DNA from: JBBDMC01 sp963826055
Lineage (GTDB): Bacteria; Pseudomonadota; Alphaproteobacteria; Rhizobiales; Kaistiaceae
Assembly (NCBI GenBank): GCA_963826055.1
Contig: CAWGVO010000005.1
Span: forward strand, 1 to 64,000
Reading direction: 5' to 3'
DNA length: 64,000 nt
Shown here in pieces: positions 57,815 through 64,000 of the stretch. A program made the position numbers and the translations under genes. The notes under the pieces are model-generated. The model worked only from the letters and a program-made list of their open reading frames with translations, ran no database searches and was not told the DNA's origin. Each line of letters opens with the position of its first letter. Position 1 is the first letter of the stretch.

Positions 57815-59773
57815 GTGAGCCTGGCCGGACAGGGAGAGCCTGGCACAGTCGGGCTCTCCCGTTCTTTCTGGGCCGTCACCGTCTATGTCCTGGCGGCCCT
57901 GCTGACGCTGATGGCCATCGGCTGGTCGCTGAACCTTCCCCGCTATTTTTCGTGGGGGCTCTACGAACAGCAGTTCTACGCCGCGATCCTCGCGCTGACG
58001 CTGCCGATCGCCTTTCTTACGCTGCCGGCGCGTCGCCGGGCCGCCCGCACTCACGTACCGTGGTACGACGCAGCCGCCGGCCTGCTTGGGCTGCTGGCCG
58101 CCGGCTACGTCGCCGTGCGCTATCCGCAACTGGTCAACCAGACGTACTTCCGGCCTCCGGCGATCTACATCCCCGGCGTCGTCGTCGTGGTGCTGGTCCT
58201 TGAGGCACTTCGGCGCTCCACCGGCTGGATACTCGTCACCATCGTCGTCGTCTTCATCCTCTACGCGCTGTTCGGCGACGTCTTTCCCGGCCGCCTGGCG
58301 GCCCGCGCCCAGGATTGGCAGAAGCTCGCCGGCTACCTCGTGTTCGATTCGAACGGCGTACTCGGCCTCCCTATGGCGGTCGCCGGCACCATCGTGGTGG
58401 CCTTCATCTTTTTCGGCGCCCTGCTGACGGCGACCGGCGGCTCGCATTTCTTCACCGATGCGGCGCTTCTCACCATGGGCCGTTATCGCGGTGGCTCCAT
58501 GAAGATCGCCGTCGTCGCCTCCGCGTTGTTCGGTTCGGTGTCCGGCTCCGCCGTTGCCAACGTGGTCGCCACCGGCGTCGTCACCATCCCGATGATCAAG
58601 CGCACCGGTTATCCCGCCCACAAGGCCGCCGCCATCGAGGCGGTCGCCTCCACCGGCGGCCAGCTCATGCCGCCGGTCATGGGCGCCGCCGCCTTCCTGA
58701 TGGCCGAGTTCCTCCAAGTGCCTTATTCCGAGGTCGTCCTGGCAGCGCTGGTGCCTGGACTGCTCTACTACGTCGCCCTCTTCATCCAGGCCGACCTCGA
58801 GGCCGGCCGCATGGGAATCACCCGCGTCGATCCGTCGGAGATCCCCGGGCGGCGGATCGTCATCGCCGGCATCCACTTCATCTTCGCCTTCGTCGTCCTC
58901 ATCTACGCCCTGTTCACCCTTCACTGGCAGCCGGAGAAGGCGGCCCTCGCCGGGGCGGCGAGCGTCGTGGTCACTGCTTTCGCCTTCGGCTATCGCGGCG
59001 AGCGACCGCGGCTCGCCGAGCTCGCGGCGACGCTGCCGCAGACCGGCAAGGCCGTCGTCGAGATCATCCTGATTTCCGCCGCCGCCGGCATCGTCATCGG
59101 CGTTCTCAACATCACCGGCCTCTCCTTCAATCTGACTTACAGCCTCGTCCATATCGGCGCCGGCAACGCCGTCGTGCTGCTCGTCCTCTCCGCGCTGGTC
59201 TGCATCGTGCTCGGCATGGGCCTGCCGACGCTCGGCGTCTACGTGCTCCTCGCCGCGCTGGTCGCCCCGGCGCTGGTCGAGGTCGGCATCGACCGCATGG
59301 CGGCGCACCTCTACGTCCTCTACTTCGGCATGATGTCGATGATCACCCCGCCGGTCGCCATCGCCGCCTTCGCCGCCGCCAGCATCGCCAGCGCCGATCC
59401 GATGCGCACCGGCTTTGCCGCCATGCGCTTCGGCTGGACCGCCTATATCGTACCGCTGCTGTTCGTCGCCTCGCCGACCCTCCTGCTCAAGGGCGATCCC
59501 GTGTCGGTGGCCCTGGCCGTGGTGACCGCGATCATGGGCGTGTGGCTGGTCGCCATCGCCATCGCCGGTTTCTTCACCCGTACGCTGACGACACCGGTCC
59601 GCGTCCTCTACGCGATCGCCGGCCTGTTGGCGCTGATCCCCGCCGGCGCCTTCGCGGGCGCGGCGTGGACCGACATCGCCGGCGCCATTCTTGGCGGCAT
59701 TCTCATCGCTCGCGATCTTGCCGCCCGGCGCGTCGTGCCGTCCGCTTCGGCGGAGCAGCCGTCAGCCCGCTGA
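57815..59773 (+). CDS. TRAP transporter fused permease (4TM + 12TM, DctQM type)
   Basis: 652-residue integral membrane protein with about 16 helices, the fused small and large permease of TAXI-TRAP systems that import carboxylates with a sodium gradient. GTG 57815. The DctQ-like part holds VYVLAALLTLMAIGWSL and LAADALF-like helices. The DctM-like part has GLPMAVAGTIVVAFIFFGAL, FGSVSGSAVANVVATGVVTI, PMIKRTGYPAHKAAAIEAVA, STGGQLMPPVMGAAAFLMAE, GMGLPTLGVYVLLAALVAPA and FGMMSMITPPVAIAAFAAAS. Its end overlaps the convergent ThDP enzyme gene by 12 bases. Confidence 0.92.
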   Translation: MSLAGQGEPGTVGLSRSFWAVTVYVLAALLTLMAIGWSLNLPRYFSWGLYEQQFYAAILALTLPIAFLTLPARRRAARTHVPWYDAAAGLLGLLAAGYVAVRYPQLVNQTYFRPPAIYIPGVVVVVLVLEALRRSTGWILVTIVVVFILYALFGDVFPGRLAARAQDWQKLAGYLVFDSNGVLGLPMAVAGTIVVAFIFFGALLTATGGSHFFTDAALLTMGRYRGGSMKIAVVASALFGSVSGSAVANVVATGVVTIPMIKRTGYPAHKAAAIEAVASTGGQLMPPVMGAAAFLMAEFLQVPYSEVVLAALVPGLLYYVALFIQADLEAGRMGITRVDPSEIPGRRIVIAGIHFIFAFVVLIYALFTLHWQPEKAALAGAASVVVTAFAFGYRGERPRLAELAATLPQTGKAVVEIILISAAAGIVIGVLNITGLSFNLTYSLVHIGAGNAVVLLVLSALVCIVLGMGLPTLGVYVLLAALVAPALVEVGIDRMAAHLYVLYFGMMSMITPPVAIAAFAAASIASADPMRTGFAAMRFGWTAYIVPLLFVASPTLLLKGDPVSVALAVVTAIMGVWLVAIAIAGFFTRTLTTPVRVLYAIAGLLALIPAGAFAGAAWTDIAGAILGGILIARDLAARRVVPSASAEQPSAR

Positions 59774-61456
59774 CACCACCACGTCGAGCAGCGCTGGCGA
59801 CCCCGCCGCGCACACCGCGAGCGCCCGCCCGATGGCATCCGGCAGCGCCGCCCCGTCCTCGACGTGCTCGCTCCACACGCCGTGCGCCTTCGCGATGGCC
59901 GCGTAGTCCATGACCGGCGTGAGCTCGGTGAGCGGCATCGCATTGGCCCGGACCGCCTCGCCCCCGGGATACATGGCGCTTGTTGCCCGCCGCACCGCCT
60001 GCCACATCCCGTTGTTGAAGACGACCGTCAGCACCGGCAGCTTCTCCGCCAGGGCCACCATGTGGCAGGCGACCGGATTGGCGAATATGTGCGAGCCGTC
60101 GCCGGTACAGGCGATCACCTGGCGGGAGCGGTCGGCGAGCTGGTAGCCGAGCGCCGCCGGCACCCCCCAGCCGAGCCCGCCGGCAAGTGCGGCGGAGAAG
60201 TAAGTCTCCGGCCGCGTGAACGCCATCACCGAGCGATCACAGCCGAGTTCGTTGAACACCGCCGCGTCGTCCGCCTTGGCCTGCGACAGGCAATGGCTCA
60301 CCCACGCCGGGCTCATCGGCGTGCCGCCACCTTTGGCTGCCCGTTTGCGCGCCGCGGCCCGCCGCGCCTCGCCGCGCTCCCGGATCGCGTGCCACCGCAT
60401 CTCGATCGCCACGCGCTGTTCTTCGGCCAAAGGCGCCAGCGCTTGCGTCAGCGCTTCCAGGCCAAGCAGCGGATCGCCGGCGAGCGCCACGTCGACTGGG
60501 AAGCTTCTGACCGGCACCCGCTGGAACAAGGGGTCAGCACCGATCGCTATGACCTTCGCGTCCCGGCCGGCGCTCCTTTCGTCGATCATCCACGGCACCA
60601 GGGCATCGACGGTAATGACCAAGTCGGCATCCGCGAGCCACGCCTCCGGCTCGCCGCCGGCGTGCATCGGATGGCCGCTCGCGATCACGTTGCGCGCCGC
60701 CCAGAAGTCGACCACCGGCAGCGCGAAGCGCTCGGCAAGATCGGCAAGCGCCCTCCAGTCGCGGCCCGCCGGCAGGCGCTGGGCGACAATCACCGGATTC
60801 TTCGCCTCGCGCACCAGGGCCGCTGCCGCCGCCACGGCGTCCGCCCGCGGCGGCCCGGCTCGCGCCGGCTCGAGCCGTGTAGCAAGCGGCGCGGGCGCGG
60901 GCGCCGTCTCGGCCAGCACCTCGCGCGGCAGGCTCAGGTACACCGGCCCGGTCGGGTCGCTGTTGGCGATCGCCAGCGCCCGCTCGACGATCGCCTCTGC
61001 CTGTTCCGGGTAGCGCAGCTCGTAGTCCCACTTGACCGCCTCGCGCACCATCGCCGCCTGGTCGCGCATCTCCTGGCCCCAGTGGATCGGCCGCGAGCGG
61101 CTGCCGAGGCGGCCGCGCTCGGTGATCGGCGTACGCCCCGAGCACATCAGGATCGGCACGTTGTCCGTTGCCGCGTTGAGGAGACCCATGAGCGCGTTGG
61201 CGAGGCCGACGTTGACATGCACCATGGCCGACTGCGCCCGGCCGGTCGCGAGGTAGTACCCGTGCGCCATGCCGACCGCGACGGTCTCGTGCGCCACCAG
61301 CACCGGCCGCGGCAACGCCTCCCCGCTCGCGCCCGCGAACGCCTCGATGATCGGCGGGAAATCCGTCCCCGCATTGCCGAACACGTAGTCGACCCCCAGC
61401 GCCTTCATCCGCCGCAGGAGGCGTTCGGCCGCGGAGCATGCACTCGCTTGCGTCAT
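59762..61456 (-). CDS. Thiamine-diphosphate enzyme (acetolactate synthase/benzoylformate decarboxylase-like)
   Basis: 564-residue ThDP-dependent enzyme in the standard three-domain order. PYR domain: RMKALGVDYVFGNAGTDFPP, VLVAHETVAVGMAHGYYLAT with the conserved activating glutamate, VNVGLANALMGLLNAATDNV. Middle domain: VREAKNPVIVAQRLPAGRDW. PP domain: GLGWGVPAALGYQLADRSRQ and GDGSHIFANP...VFNNGMW, the GDG-x(~26)-NN cofactor motif. ATG 61456. Which 2-keto acid it acts on is not clear; acetolactate synthase-like members are often recruited to catabolic operons, as here. Last gene of the minus-strand operon. Confidence 0.85.
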   Translation of the reverse strand: MTQASACSAAERLLRRMKALGVDYVFGNAGTDFPPIIEAFAGASGEALPRPVLVAHETVAVGMAHGYYLATGRAQSAMVHVNVGLANALMGLLNAATDNVPILMCSGRTPITERGRLGSRSRPIHWGQEMRDQAAMVREAVKWDYELRYPEQAEAIVERALAIANSDPTGPVYLSLPREVLAETAPAPAPLATRLEPARAGPPRADAVAAAAALVREAKNPVIVAQRLPAGRDWRALADLAERFALPVVDFWAARNVIASGHPMHAGGEPEAWLADADLVITVDALVPWMIDERSAGRDAKVIAIGADPLFQRVPVRSFPVDVALAGDPLLGLEALTQALAPLAEEQRVAIEMRWHAIRERGEARRAAARKRAAKGGGTPMSPAWVSHCLSQAKADDAAVFNELGCDRSVMAFTRPETYFSAALAGGLGWGVPAALGYQLADRSRQVIACTGDGSHIFANPVACHMVALAEKLPVLTVVFNNGMWQAVRRATSAMYPGGEAVRANAMPLTELTPVMDYAAIAKAHGVWSEHVEDGAALPDAIGRALAVCAAGSPALLDVVVSAG

Positions 61457-61472
61457 GATCGATTGCCGCCCC

Positions 61473-62486
61473 TCACGCGTCGAGCTTGAGAAGCCGTTCG
61501 GCGTTGCCGTGATAGAGCTTCGCCCGGTCTGCTTCGCTGATGTCAAGCCCGTCGAGCAAGGCGATGGTCTCGCGGATGTACATCGGCCCGCCCTCCGGAT
61601 CGAATGGCGCATCGGAGGCGAACAGCACGTGGTCGATGCCGAAGAATTCGATCGCGTGTTCGATCGCCCGCCGCGACCCGAAGCTGGCCGTGTCGGCGTA
61701 GAAGCCCCTGAAATAGTCGAGGTGCGGCCGTTTCAGCTCGGTCAGCAGCGATGAGAGGTCGCGGTCCGACGTGCGCTTGCCGAGCTGGTCCCAGCCCGGC
61801 CCCACCCGGCCCTCGAAGAACGGCACCATGCCGCCAGCGTGATGGGTGATGATCTTGAGGTTGGGCAGCCGGTCGAACGTCTTGGAGAACACCAGCCGCG
61901 CCATCATCGCCGAGGTCTCGTACGGCCAGCCGAACGTCCACCAGATCTCGTATTCCGACCGGCTCTCGCTCTCGTAGTCGGCGAATTTCTCGGTCCGCGC
62001 CGGATGCACCCAGATCGGCACGTCGGCCTCGGCGGCAAAGTCGAACAGCGGCGCGAATTCCGGCCGGTCGAGCGGCTTGCCGTTGACGTTGGTGAAGATC
62101 TGGAGGCCGCAGGCGCCAAGCCCGCTCACCGCTCGCCGCGCCTCCTCCACCATCGCGTCGGGGTCGTTCATCGGCGGGTTGGCGATGAATCCCGGGAAGC
62201 GGTCCGGGAACGTCGCGCAAAGCTCGGCCATCGCGTCCGAGCCAACGCGCGACAGCGCCAGCGTGTCGGCCGGGCCAGCTATCGCCTCGATCGGCGGCGA
62301 GGCGAGCGACAGGATCTGCTGGTATCCGTCGAACGTGTCCATGACCGCGAAGCGCTGGTCGAGGTCGGTCATCATCGGGATCGCGGCCGAGCGCCTGGTC
62401 ATGTTGCGCGGATCGCCCACGACCTTGAGCAGCATTTCGTAGTAGGGCTCGGGCCAGATGTGAGTGAAGATGTCGATCTTTCGCAA
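61473..62486 (-). CDS. Amidohydrolase family 2 protein (ACMSD/LigY-like)
   Basis: 337-residue TIM-barrel amidohydrolase. It starts MRKIDIFTHIWPEPYYEML, then VMDTFDGYQQILSLASPPIE, CGLQIFTNVNGKPLDRPEFA, VPIWVHPART (metal His), LKIITHHAGGMVPFFEGRVG (metal His), and IDHVLFASDAPFDPEGGPMY with the catalytic Asp. The end is ISEADRAKLYHGNAERLLKL. The usual first HxH metal pair at the N-terminus is reduced here to one histidine (F-T-H-I-W), which may mean different metal use or hydratase/decarboxylase chemistry. By family it would act on a ring-cleavage product. 17 bases upstream of the ThDP gene and 55 behind the LigB-like gene. Confidence 0.86.
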   Translation of the reverse strand: MRKIDIFTHIWPEPYYEMLLKVVGDPRNMTRRSAAIPMMTDLDQRFAVMDTFDGYQQILSLASPPIEAIAGPADTLALSRVGSDAMAELCATFPDRFPGFIANPPMNDPDAMVEEARRAVSGLGACGLQIFTNVNGKPLDRPEFAPLFDFAAEADVPIWVHPARTEKFADYESESRSEYEIWWTFGWPYETSAMMARLVFSKTFDRLPNLKIITHHAGGMVPFFEGRVGPGWDQLGKRTSDRDLSSLLTELKRPHLDYFRGFYADTASFGSRRAIEHAIEFFGIDHVLFASDAPFDPEGGPMYIRETIALLDGLDISEADRAKLYHGNAERLLKLDA

Positions 62487-62540
62487 AACAGTGGCTCCTC
62501 AAATTGCGCTGGCGCGTTCGCGCGGTTCCTCCATGCCCGG

Positions 62541-63530
62541 CTATCGCCAGACGGCGAAGCCCATCCCGCAGCCGGTTCCCGCAGCCGAGCGATAGCATGG
62601 AACGTACTCCTGCCAGGCGGTGTCGAGGTGCTCGCAGGAGCCGGCAACCGTGATCCAGTTGCGGATTTCCGACGTGCCCGAGTTCAGCCGCGCCGGCTCG
62701 ATGCTGCTGAGCGCCTCGCCGTCCTTGCTCCTGCACGCATCGAGCACCAGCCGGTCGAGCTCCTCGTCGACCGCGAAGTGGCTGAGCCCGCCCGATCCGA
62801 GGATGCCGATCCGCTCGTCGCCGCCGAACGCGTCGACCGCCTTCGCAATCGCCCGGCCCAGTTCGTAGCACCTGCGCGGGCGTGGCTGGTTCGGCGGGAA
62901 ATAGGTATTGAGCGCGATCGGCACGATCGGGACGATCCTGTCCGTCATCAGCCGCTGATGGACGTAGCCGAAAGCGTGGCCCTCGCCATGCGGCTTCGCC
63001 AGCCGCCGCGACTGGGCAATGTCGAACCCGTCGTCCATCAGGGCGTCGATCAGATGTTCCGCCAGCGCGTGCGCGACCGGGTATTCCTTCGCTTCGTCCT
63101 TGACGTGGAATTGCGAGCGGGCACGCCGCCACCAGTCCGGTGCATCTTCCGCCATCTGCAGCGGATTGTTGGCGATGCTCTCGCCCCGATAGATGAGGAT
63201 GGCGGGCATGTTGTCGTCGCCGTACTGCTCGTTCTGGTCGTCGCCGACGATGATCAGCGCATCCAGCCTGGCCTCGGCGATTTCCCTGGCGAGACGGCTG
63301 ATGTTGTCGGTGCACGCCTGTGAGCGCTCGGCCAGCACCTCTGGCCTGATCTGTTCGCTGATCGAAGGGTCGGCCTGCGCCAGCAGCTCGCCGTAGGTGA
63401 CCGGCTGGCCCCGCTTGTCGAGCAGCTTGCGCCCCGAGGCGTCGATCTCGGCGTGCCTGGGGTAGTCCTCGGGCGGACTGTTCAGGAGCGGGCTGTGCGA
63501 TGCACCGACGCCGAAGACGATGTCTGCCAT
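62541..63530 (-). CDS. LigB-type extradiol ring-cleavage dioxygenase (protocatechuate 4,5-/gallate dioxygenase catalytic-subunit-like)
   Basis: 329-residue class III extradiol dioxygenase catalytic chain. ATG 63530 gives ADIVFGVGASHSPLLNSPPE with the first metal histidine. DALIIVGDDQNEQYGDDNMP has the position for the metal glutamate/aspartate, and PVAHALAEHLIDALMDDGFD, RIVPIVPIALNTYFPPNQPR and GILGSGGLSHFAVDEELDRL (second-shell histidine) follow. Ends MGFAVWR. It acts on a catechol-like or hydroxy-aromatic acid by family. The frame upstream of the ATG stays open into the molybdenum hydroxylase gene, so the exact junction may contain an error. Confidence 0.87.
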   Translation of the reverse strand: MADIVFGVGASHSPLLNSPPEDYPRHAEIDASGRKLLDKRGQPVTYGELLAQADPSISEQIRPEVLAERSQACTDNISRLAREIAEARLDALIIVGDDQNEQYGDDNMPAILIYRGESIANNPLQMAEDAPDWWRRARSQFHVKDEAKEYPVAHALAEHLIDALMDDGFDIAQSRRLAKPHGEGHAFGYVHQRLMTDRIVPIVPIALNTYFPPNQPRPRRCYELGRAIAKAVDAFGGDERIGILGSGGLSHFAVDEELDRLVLDACRSKDGEALSSIEPARLNSGTSEIRNWITVAGSCEHLDTAWQEYVPCYRSAAGTGCGMGFAVWR

Positions 63531-64000
63531 GGTCACCCCGCCCTCTGCCGCCGCTCGGCACGCGCGCCACACCCGCTCCGCCGTCGCCGGCATGTCGATG
63601 GCGGCGCCGTGCCCTCCCGGTATGGCGTCGGCGATCGCGTTCATGATCGCCCCGATGACGGCGGTGGTACCCGCCTCGCCGACCCCTTTGACCCCGAGCG
63701 GGTTGGTCGTGCACCACACCGGATGAAACGCCGATGCGATCAGCGGCATGTCGCTCGCCCGCGGCACGGCGTAGTCGGTGAGCGAGCCGCTCATCACCTG
63801 GCCGGTCTCGTCGTGGACCACCCGCTCCAGCAGCGCCTGCCCGAGTCCCTGCGCGATGCCGCCGACCACCTGCCCCTCCGCCAGCGTCGGCTCGAGCACC
63901 ACACCGCAATCGTCGACCGCCACATAGCCGACCACGGCCACCGCGCCGGTCTCCGGATCGACCTCGACCTCGGCGATATGGCAGCCGTTGGGGTACGACG
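63531..64000 (-). CDS. Molybdopterin-binding subunit of a xanthine dehydrogenase/CO dehydrogenase-family hydroxylase, C-terminal part
   Basis: Partial gene entering from the right edge. Clear C-terminal motifs: SYPNGCHIAEVEVDPETG, YVAVDDCGVVLEPTLAEGQV, GGIAQGLGQALLERVVHDET, MSGSLTDYAVPRASDMPLIA, TTNPLGVKGVGEAGTTAVIG (moco-ligating glutamate loop) and IDMPATAERVWRACR. This is the large subunit of molybdenum hydroxylases, which hydroxylate purines, aldehydes or aromatic heterocycles. No stop is read before the LigB-like start. A TGA lies one base out of frame directly before the ATG, so the true stop is probably hidden by a single-base error, or the two are fused. Small subunits would lie beyond 64000. 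Confidence 0.8.

Overview
The window is GC-rich and reads as a chromosome segment of an alphaproteobacterium, most likely Hyphomicrobiales (Rhizobiales) or a close relative. This rests on gene order: hemC-hemD-mitofilin/Mic60-like-hemY divergent from tsaD-gpsA, htpX-rsmB-heparinase-like-purH, and an imuA-imuB-dnaE2 cassette behind a GAAC-N7-GAAC LexA box. A 44-base GGAAAAGTG palindromic repeat of the kind common in Rhizobiales also appears three times. The taxonomic call is inference; no 16S gene is present.

Layout. 1-2.5 kb: a DUF3307 fragment and a CHASE2 adenylate cyclase (minus strand), then nagA, a FecR-domain protein, a TerC/YjbE-type membrane protein, an FAH-family hydrolase and a small anchored protein. 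7.4-12.5 kb: surface-polysaccharide region with two GT4 glycosyltransferases, a decayed cyclase, two VPLPA-CTERM secreted proteins in a lower-GC patch, and tRNA-Thr(CGT). 12.6-20 kb: heme genes hemY, Mic60-like, hemD, hemC (minus) divergent from tsaD, gpsA and an EVE-domain gene (plus). 20-23 kb: two Pro-rich, Cys-motif exported proteins sharing a C-terminus. 23-32 kb: acs, DUF378, a thermonuclease-like protein, htpX, rsmB, heparinase II/III, purH. 32-39 kb (minus): a probable surface-glycan operon of two tandem TPR-glycosyltransferases, a sugar-transfer ATP-grasp enzyme and a PLP decarboxylase. 39-45.6 kb: the imuA/imuB/dnaE2 mutasome, interrupted by one opposite-strand gene. 45.7-51.7 kb: lemA with an M48 protease, a citryl-CoA-lyase-like protein with a PaaK-like ligase, a GST, a VOC protein and gluconokinase. 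51.8-59.8 kb: a complete peptide/nickel-type ABC importer followed by a TAXI-TRAP transporter. 59.8-64 kb (minus): a catabolic operon (molybdenum hydroxylase subunit, LigB-type extradiol dioxygenase, amidohydrolase, ThDP enzyme), probably supplied by the adjacent transporters.

A dominant feature is a high density of apparent single-base frameshifts (about 35), hitting even essential genes (tsaD, gpsA, hemC, purH). They are unevenly spread and nearly absent from 45.7 to 63.5 kb. I treat them as probable sequence errors and annotate each broken gene over its full extent. The most unusual biology is a GAA-loop palindromic element lying at two places inside dnaE2, the duplicated Cys-rich C-terminus whose two copies differ only by synonymous changes, and the TPR-glycosyltransferase/ATP-grasp/decarboxylase operon.
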